From contig NZ_FMWL01000020.1 of NCBI RefSeq assembly GCF_900103005.1, positions 1 to 56,229 of the forward strand: 56,229 nucleotides of DNA. Direction: 5' to 3'. Positions 7,700 to 17,600 of this stretch are shown piece by piece (position 1 is the stretch's first letter; every line of letters starts with the position of its first letter). Below the pieces are notes generated by a model, which saw nothing but the letters and a program-made list of their open reading frames with translations, was not told the DNA's origin and ran no database searches. A program made the position numbers and the translations under genes. The stretch is from Acidaminobacter hydrogenoformans DSM 2784. Its GTDB lineage: Bacteria > Bacillota > Clostridia > Peptostreptococcales > Acidaminobacteraceae.

Positions 7700-9925
7700 T
7701 TAAATCACTATTTTTCTATCTTCAATTTTGAGCAACTCTAATGCTTGAGCATAAATCTTTTTCAAATGTGCATCCGACATATCTAATATAGGTTCGAACA
7801 TAAATGAATTAACGTGTATATTCTCAGGGGTCGTCAAATTTATTTCATCAATGAGTTTTCTACACTTATCATCATCAGGAAACATCTCAAAGTACTTTTT
7901 GAATATTGGATATGTTTGGGAACCATTCCGTTCCTTACAATCTTCAAACAGTCTTCCAATAAATTCATCATCTGAAATTTTATCAATCATATACTTTTCT
8001 GCTTTCAACCTTAGCGCAATCGACAAAACAATTTTATTTTCTAAGTTGATGCCTTCGGCTGAATGCAAGCATTCAGCGGCTTCAGTCTGAATAATTGTCG
8101 TGATACTTGGTGTGTCTGTTTCAAATTCAGGGAAAATGATGTTTGGGATTGCCTGACAAAACACTTGTCTGATTCTCTCAATTGAAATATTTTCACTAAT
8201 TGTTGGTTTATAGTGTAATAAAGATGTTAAGTCTTGATAATTATCTCCGTCAGTTCCTTGAGTGTACTCAATAATATTTCTTACAAAAGGAATGGACGCA
8301 ATCAACTTCTTTCTATCTTTAAGATTCTTTTTCCAATCCAGGATAAATGGATTCTTAATTCCATTTGCTGTTTCAAGTCGTATTCCTTGTTCATCTTTTA
8401 CTGCAATGTAACAATCCTTGTACTTAATATAACGACTTTGTAGAGTTCTAAAAAAGTCAAAATTATGTGTTAATACTATTTGGTAAAAATTTGGATCTTC
8501 TGAAATTTCACGTAGATACTGAATTATTGCATACTTATTTTTATAGTCAAATGAGTCTGCAATGTCATCAACTATAAATAATGTCTTTTGCGTGCTTTCT
8601 TTTCGTGCCTCGACTTCAAAAATGATGTTAAGAAGATAAAGTGCTCTCTTTTCACCTTGGCTCAATACATCTAATCCATTAAGTTCGTTTCTTTTGAATA
8701 CCTTCCATTCTCCTGTTTCTTCATCCATGGTTTTAATTACAACACTAGGTACTTCTTTGCCAACAATTGCACTTTTTTTATTTTCAATATCGAGTATGTA
8801 TCTGATTCCAAATCGGTCATTGAATTTATCAATGGCTACTTTCCATTTTGTTTTCTCGAATTCTGCTAGATTTTCAATTTCATTTAATTTTACAATGTTT
8901 TCATTGTACTCTTCTATATAACTGCTGAATACGGCTTCACTCTTAAAGTATGAAACCCATATTTTTTTCTTAAACTGATCTATATCAACAATTTCATTAA
9001 AAAAAGTACTTACGTCATCCATTCCCTCAATGATTTCTTCAAACCTTTTGCATTTAGCCTTTCCAGTTAGTAGACTCCTAATTTTTTTCAATTCAGCATT
9101 GGAATTTATCTTGTTTTGGGTTTCTTCAATTTTTTCTTTAAGTTCCAATTCAGAAAGAGGATGATCCTCGCCTGTTAACATAACAGAATTTTGAGAAACA
9201 AAAAAACCTTCATCCGATAACGTTTTAACTACTTTATCCGCTCGAGTAAGATTAAACTTCCCTTTAGAGAAAAACGGATACTCCTCAATAATCGAATTGT
9301 ACTTTTCCATGTAGTCTTTAATGTTCCCCTGTACTTCTTTTGTTTTTAAAAAATCTATGACATCTTTATCAAAAATTTCGGAATATTTTAAGTCAGAAAA
9401 ATCATCATTGTATAAAGATACATCTATTGATTGCAAACACTTGTATATGTCCTCAGCTCCAAAATCATTCAGTATTTCTTTTTCAACATCTTCCTTTTTA
9501 ATACCCGACAATCTGTTCATTTTTATTATAAAAGTTTTCTTAAGCTCTAAAATTGTCTTAAATATACTCTCGTACTCTCTCTTTTTATCTTCATCAACCA
9601 ACAATGTTGATACATGCTCAGGTTCTGAAGTCATATCTACAGCCGACTTAATTACAAAAATCTCGTTTGGTTTTATCGGTTCACCATTAATCATGACTTC
9701 ACATACTGTTGTCTTGTCATGAATTTCCTCTTTGGGTGTTTCTGATTTACTCAATTTATAGAATGTTTTTGCAAATGATGTCTTCATCATACCATTTGGG
9801 GCGTAGATGCAAATTGAACTTGATTTTTCAATGTCTTTTTTTTTATTTAAGTATTCAAAATTGAATGTCTCCTGAAGTCTTTTTATACCATAGCAGTTCT
9901 CAAGATTTATCGTTATTTTTTTCAC
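7700..9925 (-). CDS. Large ABC-type AAA ATPase, RloC/PrrC-like (COG4694-type), probable defence protein
   Basis: 741 residues with a split ATP-binding-cassette layout: an N-terminal P loop APNGMMKTS (42-50), a long coiled-coil-rich middle, then the signature LSQGEKRALYLL, Walker B with acidic pair TLFIVDDIADSFD and H-loop LTHNFDF. This is the arrangement of Rad50/SMC-type and AAA_13 ATPases such as the tRNase-linked RloC and PrrC. The last 200 residues are helical and contain NSFMFEPILDMSD; I recognise similar tails in defence ATPases but cannot assign a nuclease from them. The start is GTG with GAGG upstream. Its position near a type I restriction operon recalls the prr locus. The final effect on the cell is unknown. 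Confidence 0.75.
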   Translation of the reverse strand: MKKITINLENCYGIKRLQETFNFEYLNKKKDIEKSSSICIYAPNGMMKTSFAKTFYKLSKSETPKEEIHDKTTVCEVMINGEPIKPNEIFVIKSAVDMTSEPEHVSTLLVDEDKKREYESIFKTILELKKTFIIKMNRLSGIKKEDVEKEILNDFGAEDIYKCLQSIDVSLYNDDFSDLKYSEIFDKDVIDFLKTKEVQGNIKDYMEKYNSIIEEYPFFSKGKFNLTRADKVVKTLSDEGFFVSQNSVMLTGEDHPLSELELKEKIEETQNKINSNAELKKIRSLLTGKAKCKRFEEIIEGMDDVSTFFNEIVDIDQFKKKIWVSYFKSEAVFSSYIEEYNENIVKLNEIENLAEFEKTKWKVAIDKFNDRFGIRYILDIENKKSAIVGKEVPSVVIKTMDEETGEWKVFKRNELNGLDVLSQGEKRALYLLNIIFEVEARKESTQKTLFIVDDIADSFDYKNKYAIIQYLREISEDPNFYQIVLTHNFDFFRTLQSRYIKYKDCYIAVKDEQGIRLETANGIKNPFILDWKKNLKDRKKLIASIPFVRNIIEYTQGTDGDNYQDLTSLLHYKPTISENISIERIRQVFCQAIPNIIFPEFETDTPSITTIIQTEAAECLHSAEGINLENKIVLSIALRLKAEKYMIDKISDDEFIGRLFEDCKERNGSQTYPIFKKYFEMFPDDDKCRKLIDEINLTTPENIHVNSFMFEPILDMSDAHLKKIYAQALELLKIEDRKIVI

Positions 9926-10292
9926 TTATTGTTCCTCACTTCCGACTTTCTCTAACTGTCATATTAACGAGAGGCGAACTTACGCTGTATCCCTCCCCCC
10001 ACATGACAATTGGCGTGACTATACAAAGTTCTACCGCAAAAGGCGTGTCAACTAGCCAATGGCTTAAGTTAGAAATTATGAATATTCTTGTCCGCATTCC
10101 CTGCGGCTCAACTGTACCGGACACGTGGCTCAAAATAGTACGGAATACTCAGTTTAAGCAAAATTCCAATCACACCCGGATCTAATACAGTTTTCGGAAC
10201 GATGTTGTTAAATTATTTTGAGAAGTCTGAAATTGCTCCATTTCAGCAAAAACATCTTCATCAATTTCACTCGCGATGCCAGTTTCACTGCA
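9926..10292. other. Non-coding stretch
   Basis: No gene supported. The frame at 9936-10133 has no recognisable product. A fragment at about 10250-10275 (catcttcatcaatttcactc) resembles a block found again near 11428, suggesting degenerate repeat remains. Confidence 0.4.
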
Positions 10293-10360
10293 TATATTTA
10301 AATCTTTAACTAACAACTTCTCCAACTTCACTGGTGTTACCATTTACAGGCGATCATGGT
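10293..10360. repeat. Dispersed intergenic repeat A, partial copy 4
   Basis: Only the distal half is recognisable: ACAACTTCTCCAACTTCACT followed by GGTGTTACCATTTACAGGCG. It sits between the ATPase and GIY-YIG genes. Confidence 0.6.
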
Positions 10361-10410
10361 CATTCCAATAAGTTCAACCGATGGTCAATCCGCCCGAAAC
10401 CAAATCGTTT

Positions 10411-11256
10411 TTAATTCTTATTTAAGCCTATCACTTTACTCCCAAGCTTCTTCTTATACAGGTTTTCAATCAATACAACCTCATCCTCAGTAACTGTTTT
10501 AGGAAGGATCTGCAGAATACTGAACTGAAAATTCTTATATCCCTCAGGATCAATATTTAAAACCTCTTTCAATCCATTATTACCTCCATGCCAGGTTTTA
10601 ACATACTGTTCCCATCTACCCAACAGCCCACCTTTCCCATAAGCGGAACCTATGTAATGTCTGCCCGTTGAAACATCCGTGATCAGATAGATCGAATAGA
10701 TGGATGACAGTGCGGTATGCCAATTCTCATACAATGTCTTGTCCTCAATAATGTCTTTCAGTTCTTTAAATGATAAAACTGCATTTTCATAACCAGTGAA
10801 AGCTGTTTTGGGATTCGCTTGAATCGCTAAGACAGCCTTTTCATTCGTCGCTTTTTGGTGCCACGAAACCACTGATTTACCCCAATCGATGATCAACCTT
10901 TCTCTAAGATCTCCAAGCAGCTCAGTAGGCTGGAGATCATAAAAGTAGCTATCCTCAACAAACATCTCCGGAACCGGAAAACCCGTTGGCATCATTGAAG
11001 CATTTATGGGTTCACCTAACCCAATTGAATAGCAACCTACAAACTTTGCACTGGTCCCCGGCTCACTAACGAAGGACAAGACATAATCGAATTTGTCGAA
11101 GAATCCCTTATTTTGAATGCTCTGATATACATCCATACACTCTGAATCATAGCACTTCTTAAATCTTGAGTGGTTCTTTGAGTGCCTCAGGAGCTTTATT
11201 CTATCCGGTTCTAGATTGTTTCGCTTCAATATGTCACTTAGGTACAATGATCCCAT
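10411..11256 (-). CDS. GIY-YIG nuclease family protein
   Basis: 281 residues. The C-terminal half has the GIY-YIG core: SIYLITDVSTGRHYIGSAYG (about residues 188-207) with both motif halves, an Arg in LLGRWEQY, a HGGNNGLKEVL segment and a late Glu in VLIENLYKKKLG followed by the terminal Asn-rich GLNKN. The N-terminal half is unassigned and may be a target-recognition domain. Related proteins include GIY-YIG restriction endonucleases, so a restriction or phage-targeting role is plausible next to hsdRMS. No cognate methyltransferase other than HsdM is near. The ATG has GAGGTG upstream. Confidence 0.8.
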   Translation of the reverse strand: MGSLYLSDILKRNNLEPDRIKLLRHSKNHSRFKKCYDSECMDVYQSIQNKGFFDKFDYVLSFVSEPGTSAKFVGCYSIGLGEPINASMMPTGFPVPEMFVEDSYFYDLQPTELLGDLRERLIIDWGKSVVSWHQKATNEKAVLAIQANPKTAFTGYENAVLSFKELKDIIEDKTLYENWHTALSSIYSIYLITDVSTGRHYIGSAYGKGGLLGRWEQYVKTWHGGNNGLKEVLNIDPEGYKNFQFSILQILPKTVTEDEVVLIENLYKKKLGSKVIGLNKN

Positions 11257-11505
11257 TGGCTCACCTCAGGCATTTTTTCATTGATGTACTATGTTTAGCG
11301 CTATCTGACTAAAAGGTCCGTATACAACCATAAAAGCTGTCTATGCCGATTGTCATAATCCTGCAAACACAGACAAAACAACCATCGACAAAAGACATAC
11401 TTTAAGGCTGAAGCTGCAGAACGACTTCATCAATTTCACTCGTGCTGACTGGTCCCGAATCGTAGGTATATGTACTAGAGCAGAACATTCGCGTATCTGG
11501 AATGT
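11257..11505. other. Non-coding stretch with degenerate repeat traces
   Basis: Holds GCCGATTGTCAT at about 11347 and ACCATCGACAAAAG at about 11380, both one or two bases from the TTTGCCGATGGTCAT repeat and in opposite orientation, plus a weak repeat A block near 11425-11460. No coding frame. Confidence 0.45.
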
Positions 11506-11844
11506 CTATTCGTTTGTAAAACATGTGCCGGTTTTACAAACATTACAAAGCGCAAAGTCATCAGCAATTTGCATTCTGATCAACTTACGGTCCTTTCCCC
11601 AACAGGTTATGCAAAAGGGCCCTTCGCCATTTGATATTTTGAAAAAACAGTTGTCTCTAAATTCAAGATCTTCATCTAAAGTCTTAACCTCATTAAATGC
11701 TCTAATTTCAGCTTTGAGTCGTATGTTCTCTTCAAACATTTCCAAACTTTCTTTTTGAATATCCATTAATTTTTGAATAAGCTCAATATTGTCTGACTTT
11801 TGAAGTAACTTCATAGCATCTCTGGCCATTTCATAAAGCACCAT
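11506..11844 (-). CDS. Small protein with coiled coil and C-terminal zinc ribbon
   Basis: 112 residues; no named function. The first 60 residues are helical and heptad-like (ELIQKLMDIQKESLEMFEEN). The C-terminal half has two CxxC pairs (CITC and CNVC) spaced by about 20 residues, as in a treble-clef or zinc-ribbon fold. AAAGGA precedes the ATG. It lies 61 bases beyond the stop of hsdS on the same strand, so it may be the last gene of the restriction operon; similar small zinc proteins are often found in phage-related or restriction loci. Confidence 0.7.
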   Translation of the reverse strand: MVLYEMARDAMKLLQKSDNIELIQKLMDIQKESLEMFEENIRLKAEIRAFNEVKTLDEDLEFRDNCFFKISNGEGPFCITCWGKDRKLIRMQIADDFALCNVCKTGTCFTNE

Positions 11845-11904
11845 TCAAACAATCCTTTCAGAATAAAAATATTTAGATGATTTCATCAAGTTGGTATCTA
11901 TCCC

Positions 11905-13248
11905 TCACATTTCGAATATTTCATTTACTTCGATAGGATCATTTGTACCAAGTTCACCACGAAACGTGCGGGCGAGAATGGATTTTTTCATTACATCAAC
12001 ATCCTCAATCGCATCCATTAAAGTCTGAGCGTTAATTTCATTATCAAAAATATCATCAAGTATTTGCGCAATTTGCACTTGTTCATGAATGGGTGGTATT
12101 GTAATTTCATATTCATACAACAATTTGGAGCTTATGCTTTCCACTGTTGTGCCACTTTTTGCACATTTAGTTCTTATAGACGCTTCTTTCGAAACGAATA
12201 GCCAATATAGGTATTTTGCATTTATACCTTTTGGGATTAGGGCTTTCATATCTTGATTTAATGTCACTTGTGTCCTGGTTATTGCAATAGGAAGTATTCT
12301 TCTAAGTATTCCACTTCTTACAACAATTAGAATTGCACCTTCAGGAACAAGTCTTGTGCTTGATTCATTTATCGCAGTTTGAGTTATTTTATCAATTGCA
12401 TTATCAATGTACATTGACTTCATATCTTTAGGAGAAACCCATGGAATATTACCATTCTCCCAGTAGTCTTTCCGGCTCTTGCTAGGTGTACCTCCCCCAC
12501 ACCAATTGCCACATTGTCGTAATTTTAGAGTTTCCCAACTCTCCATCCCAACCCCATTCTCTTCCCGCCACTTTTTCGTGAGCTCCCCACTAAAAGCTTT
12601 ATAAAGAATGGCAGCCCTTCTGTTTTCAAATGAATCAAGTGCTTCTTGAATAATCCCTTTGGCTTGATCGAGTTTTTCGAAAAGGCTTTCGATGCGGTCA
12701 ACAATTCGCTGTTGTTCTGCAACTGGAGGGATCGGGTAATAGAATCCCTGAATATCCGAGCTTCGGATAGACGGCGAATTATCTCCTTTCATATATGAAT
12801 TCAATCCATTAACAACATAATTTGACGTCATCAATCTAAATAGATATCTATTATTTAAAATCGATGTTGGCCGACATACATAGAACCCGGTTGAGGCAAT
12901 ACTTTGCGCAAATTCTTCAGTAATGAATGCAATATTCATAAGATATGGACGAACTAAAGAGAACAAAGTGTCCCCCTCATACAATTCTCTACTCGCTCTG
13001 CTCGGAGCATCAGAAACCTTGAGTTTTTTCACTTTATTTACCTGTTGATTTAAATTGTCAATCGATTCAATATCAATATAACTAAAATATTCACCTTCAG
13101 GTTTTTTCGAAGTCATTGGTTTGAAAATATGTTCTCCCCTAACCCAAACCCAATTCCCCGGCACCTTGTAAGGCCACTCACTCTCCGGCACCAATGCCTG
13201 CTCCAACCATTCTTCCTGTGTCAATTCCCTCGACTTCTTCTTCCCCAT
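11905..13248 (-). CDS. hsdS: Type I restriction-modification specificity subunit
   Basis: 447 residues with two target-recognition domains, each followed by a conserved helix. The first is about 25-190 and ends in PPVAEQQRIVDRIESLFEKL. The second is about 240-405 and ends in PPIHEQVQIAQILDDIFDNE. It chooses the bipartite DNA target for the HsdM2S methylase and the HsdR2M2S nuclease. The ATG is two bases after the hsdM stop (TAGGGATG). Both domains look complete, with no inverted partial hsdS genes nearby that would indicate phase variation. Confidence 0.93.
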   Translation of the reverse strand: MGKKKSRELTQEEWLEQALVPESEWPYKVPGNWVWVRGEHIFKPMTSKKPEGEYFSYIDIESIDNLNQQVNKVKKLKVSDAPSRASRELYEGDTLFSLVRPYLMNIAFITEEFAQSIASTGFYVCRPTSILNNRYLFRLMTSNYVVNGLNSYMKGDNSPSIRSSDIQGFYYPIPPVAEQQRIVDRIESLFEKLDQAKGIIQEALDSFENRRAAILYKAFSGELTKKWREENGVGMESWETLKLRQCGNWCGGGTPSKSRKDYWENGNIPWVSPKDMKSMYIDNAIDKITQTAINESSTRLVPEGAILIVVRSGILRRILPIAITRTQVTLNQDMKALIPKGINAKYLYWLFVSKEASIRTKCAKSGTTVESISSKLLYEYEITIPPIHEQVQIAQILDDIFDNEINAQTLMDAIEDVDVMKKSILARTFRGELGTNDPIEVNEIFEM

Positions 13249-13250
13249 CC

Positions 13251-14666
13251 CTATCTACCCTCCAACGACCGGAGCTCTTTTACCACGCTTTGAATCAGGT
13301 CTATGGCCTCTTCCAGCTTGGCAATGATCTCTTCGCCGCTTTCAATAGGGTCTTGAAGGTCTTCATAATCGAGGATGCTGTCATCGCGGATTAAACCTAG
13401 GTCCAAGCTGTTGTTCTTCGCAGAGATCTGTTCTCTTGTATAACAAGAGAAGCGCTCATCCTGGATTTTTGTTCTGTCCTCAGCGGTATAGGCTTTGATA
13501 AAATCCTCAAAATGCGCCTCTTTCAAAGTATTGGTTTTTCCAAAGTTCTGCATGTTGGTTCTGAGATCATAGAACCACACTTCTTTGGTGTTGTTCTTTT
13601 CCGTCTTGCCCCTCGTAAAAAAGAGGACGTTTGTCTTGACGCCCTGTGCGTAGAAGATGCCCGTTGGCAGCCTTAAGATCGTGTGCAGGTTGCATTTGTC
13701 CATGAGGTCTGCGCGGATGGAGGCACCGTCACCATCGGCGAAAAGCACATTATCAGGCAGGATGACGGCGGCTCTGGCCTTGCCATCCGATTTCAGACTC
13801 CTGTAAATGTGTTGAAGAAAATTTAGCTGCTTGTTGGAGGTCGGATAGGTCAGGTCATCCCGTGTGGCGCGCTCGCCACCCTTTTTCGTGCCAAACGGTG
13901 GGTTAGTCAGGACGACGTCAAAGTCCTTCATAGACTTGCCGTGGTTGGTCAGAGTGTCTGCCAGGAGGATCTTGCCCTCAATGTCGTGCAGCATAGCGTT
14001 CATAAGTGCCAGTCTATGGGTGTCATGGACAAGCTCACAGCCTGTGAAGGCTTCATGCTTCTGGAAATCCTGCAAGTCCAGTGGTAAATCGAATAATTCA
14101 TCCGTCTGATCTTTAATGTGACGGTCTGCAGCTATCATAAAGCCAAAGGTACCGCAAGCCGGATCATTGCAGCGCTCGCCAGGCCTTGGATCAATGAGTC
14201 TGGTCATGATGTTGATGAGGATACGGGGTGTGAAATATTGACCCGCGCCGGATTTCTTCTCATTCGCATTCTTCTCGAGAAGACCCTCGTAAAGGTTTCC
14301 CAGACCTTCTTCTTTGGCTGAATACCAGTCGAGGGCATCAATGGAAGTGATAATTTTTTCTAAGTTTTTGGGCTCGTCTATGTTAGATCTGGAGCCGGCA
14401 TAGATCTCGCGAATTCTGCCGGTACATTCCTCACCAAGATGCGTCAGCAGGGAATTGTAGAACTTTTTCAGCTCCACGCCCTGCTTTTTGACAAGTTGTT
14501 CCCATCTGTAGCTTTCGGGGATGGCACCGTCGGTGCCCGTTTCCTTCGCCATCTTCAGGAAGAGAATATAAGTGAGCTCAGTGACATACTGATGATAGGT
14601 GATCCCGTCATCTCTGAGTACATTACACAGATTCCAAAGCTTTGCTACGATTTCCTGATTGTTCAT
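13251..14666 (-). CDS. hsdM: Type I restriction-modification N6-adenine methyltransferase subunit
   Basis: 471 residues. An N-terminal HsdM_N helical domain is followed by the N6-adenine methylase core with SAM-binding DPACGTFGFM and catalytic NPPFGTKKGG. It methylates adenine in the target chosen by HsdS. Its ATG overlaps the hsdR stop by one base (TAATG), so hsdR, hsdM and hsdS are one translationally coupled unit. Confidence 0.96.
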   Translation of the reverse strand: MNNQEIVAKLWNLCNVLRDDGITYHQYVTELTYILFLKMAKETGTDGAIPESYRWEQLVKKQGVELKKFYNSLLTHLGEECTGRIREIYAGSRSNIDEPKNLEKIITSIDALDWYSAKEEGLGNLYEGLLEKNANEKKSGAGQYFTPRILINIMTRLIDPRPGERCNDPACGTFGFMIAADRHIKDQTDELFDLPLDLQDFQKHEAFTGCELVHDTHRLALMNAMLHDIEGKILLADTLTNHGKSMKDFDVVLTNPPFGTKKGGERATRDDLTYPTSNKQLNFLQHIYRSLKSDGKARAAVILPDNVLFADGDGASIRADLMDKCNLHTILRLPTGIFYAQGVKTNVLFFTRGKTEKNNTKEVWFYDLRTNMQNFGKTNTLKEAHFEDFIKAYTAEDRTKIQDERFSCYTREQISAKNNSLDLGLIRDDSILDYEDLQDPIESGEEIIAKLEEAIDLIQSVVKELRSLEGR

Positions 14667-17600
14667 TACGCTACGCTGCCTCCGTCGTCATAGAGATAAT
14701 CGTTGAGTTCTCCAATAATCTCGTTGAGCTGATTTTTAAACACTTTGTTGATCTTGTCGAAGCCACCTGAGCTTTTAAATGAGCCGGCATCAAAAGTACT
14801 TCGGTCAATAATGCTTTCCTGTATGAGATTCTTTTCTATGCGGTCGATCCAGTTCAGCTCCATTTTGTTGAAGCTGTGATTTTTCTTCAGCCGTTCAACA
14901 GCACGCGCGATGCGCGTTTCGTGATTTAAAAGAGAAGATCCAAGAGCTTGCTGTCGGATTAAGCTGATGATATCCGCCGCAATGTCCTCGTTCTTCAGTT
15001 CTTTCATGGCTGTGTTCAGCTGCTGCTCCGTGAAATTGTGCCGGTCCAGTTCCAATCTAAGGCTCTTTAAGCTCTCTCTGGTGAGTTCCTTTGGTCGAGT
15101 GCAGACAATGTGCAGCGCTGCGATTTTATTCATGTTCTCTGTGATAAACGCCCTAAACTCCTCAAGATAATCTGCGGGCTTCTTACCTTCACCATAGCCT
15201 CTGGTATGGCTGAGCATCGCGTCTTTTCTGTCTGAGATGACGACAGCGCGCCTTGGATCTGTGCTGCCTTCGTTCAAGCGGTCAAACAACTGCTGATACT
15301 TTAATAGATGGGCTTTGGCGAGCTCTGCAGGCATTTCTCTGACCTGATCAATAAACTGCGTAGGGCTCAGTCCGCCAGACAGATCCACAAAATGTGCCAT
15401 GGCCTTCTCGGACATGCTTCGCTTCCTGCGGTGCAGCTTGGCGAGGATCATGTCGATCTGCTTCTCGACCTGCTTTTCAGACGTCAGCGTTGTCAGTCCG
15501 TGGATTAAGTCTTCAAAAGTGGTCTCAGGATTCGCTACAACTGGTTTCATGGTACTGACCGGCTCTAAGGACTCATAGACCCCAATAGGATCATAAATCT
15601 CAAAGTGCGTTTTATTAATTGTCGGGCAAAGCCTCGTCGCACGCCCCATCATCTGCTCAAACAATATTCTGGATTTCACACGCCTTAAGAAAACCAACGT
15701 GGTGATTTCCGGCACGTCAATCCCTGTTGTGAGAAGATCGACAGTGACAACAATATTGGGATACTTTTCGTTCTTGAATTTCTTGATGGCTTCCAAAACT
15801 TTCTTTTTGTTGCCGCCGCCCACACTACCGGTAATTTTCATGATTGCCTCGTTGTCAACACCCTGGGGCTCATAGTGTTCCTTAAGGAGCTTGACAATCA
15901 AATCCGCATGGCTGTCATCCACAGCGTAGATCAAGGTTTTGCCATCTCCTTCAGGATCGAGACCATTGGCGATTTCTTCAAGGACGGTCTTGTTGAAGGA
16001 TTCAGTAATGACTTGTCGGTTAAATTTCTCCACATCAAATTTGAGCTCGTCCTCAAGCTCATCACTGTTTATGATTTCCCCGGTGTCCGGATCATAGATT
16101 GCGACGGTTTCACCCTTTTCGTAAACAATGCCATTCTTGCTGAGTTCTGTCACAATGGTATGCGGTGCGTCATGATCCACTAGATGCCCGTCGACAACCG
16201 CTTCCCTGTAGGAGTAGTTGAAGACTGGTTTTCCGAAAATCTCGCTGGTATGTAAGGCGGGGGTCGCAGTCAGCGCAATTTTAACCGCCTCAAAATAGTC
16301 CAGGACGGTTCGATACTTGCTGACGTAGTCCTCCTGATTGCGGTAGAGAATCTCCTCGTCATCCATTTCCTTATCAAGAATATAGCCTCTATGAGCCTCA
16401 TCAATGACGATCAGATCGTAATCTGAAACGGCAGGCATTGTAGTGTCTTCATTGTAGAGGATGCGTTTGACCAGGCTCTGAACGGTGGCAACATGAATCT
16501 TGGTTTCCTTTTCAATATCTTTATCTTCAAGGTTTCGGATGTTGTAGATCTCATCCAGCGTCATTAGATCTTCAATTTTAACTTCTTTGAAAACATCCTG
16601 TGCCTGTTCTCCGAGGGCGGATCGGTCGACCAAGAATAAAACCCGCTTAAACCGATTTGTCTTTAGGAATCTATAGATCATACCAAGCACAGTTCTGGTC
16701 TTCCCCGTTCCGGTTGCCATGGACAGCAGCGCGGTGGTGCTTCCACCAATCACGGCCTTCTCTGCGGCTTCTATGGCTTTGATCTGATAATCCCGCAGAT
16801 TTAAGCCGTCAGGATCTCTCAAAAGATCATACTCCATCGCTTTCAGGGATTGATTTGCGGCTTCAATATCTTTTTCCAGGAGTTCCATAATGCCATTTGG
16901 GCTCATCCAGCCTTGCTGTGCTTTTGGAATATTGGAGGGCTGACGAACATCCAGAAACCAAATACCTGATTTGGTCTCGATCTGTTTTAAATACTTTCTG
17001 CCGTTGGTGGCAAATAGCAGCGGGACTTTATAGTCATTCCAATGGTTGACGACATAATCAGCATGCTCCTCCTTTATTGTCGAAGCATAATCTTTGCATT
17101 GATAGTCCAGCACTGAGGGGATATCCATCATCATACGCTTGGCTTCAACAATAGCCACGAGCTTAAGGCCAATGAAGAGTGCATAGTCCGCAGAACCGTG
17201 ATCGCCCACTTTGGAATTGGTTGGCCATTCCGCGATGGCTAAATTTCTGCCCTTCTGAGGCCTGGTTCCTTTGGAATATCTTAGTTTGACGCTATCCGCT
17301 TCCCAACCAACTTTTCTCAGTTGATCATCTATCAGATAACGTGTTTCTTTTTCAGAGAGTTTCATTCTTTCTGAAGCAGTAGATGCACGCTTAACGCGCT
17401 CTTGAAGAGTCAACGCTCCTGTGCCTGATGACTCAAAGCTCTTTAACTGTTCTGTGAGCTGCTGGATCAGCGCTTCTTTTTCGTTCAGCAATGATTCAAA
17501 GCCACTTTGTTGGCTGAGATCTTCTGGCAGGAGAAATGGGGCAGGCTTTTCGTGACCATCGGCATAAGTTTGAGAAAACCAAATGCCAAGATTGTGAGCC

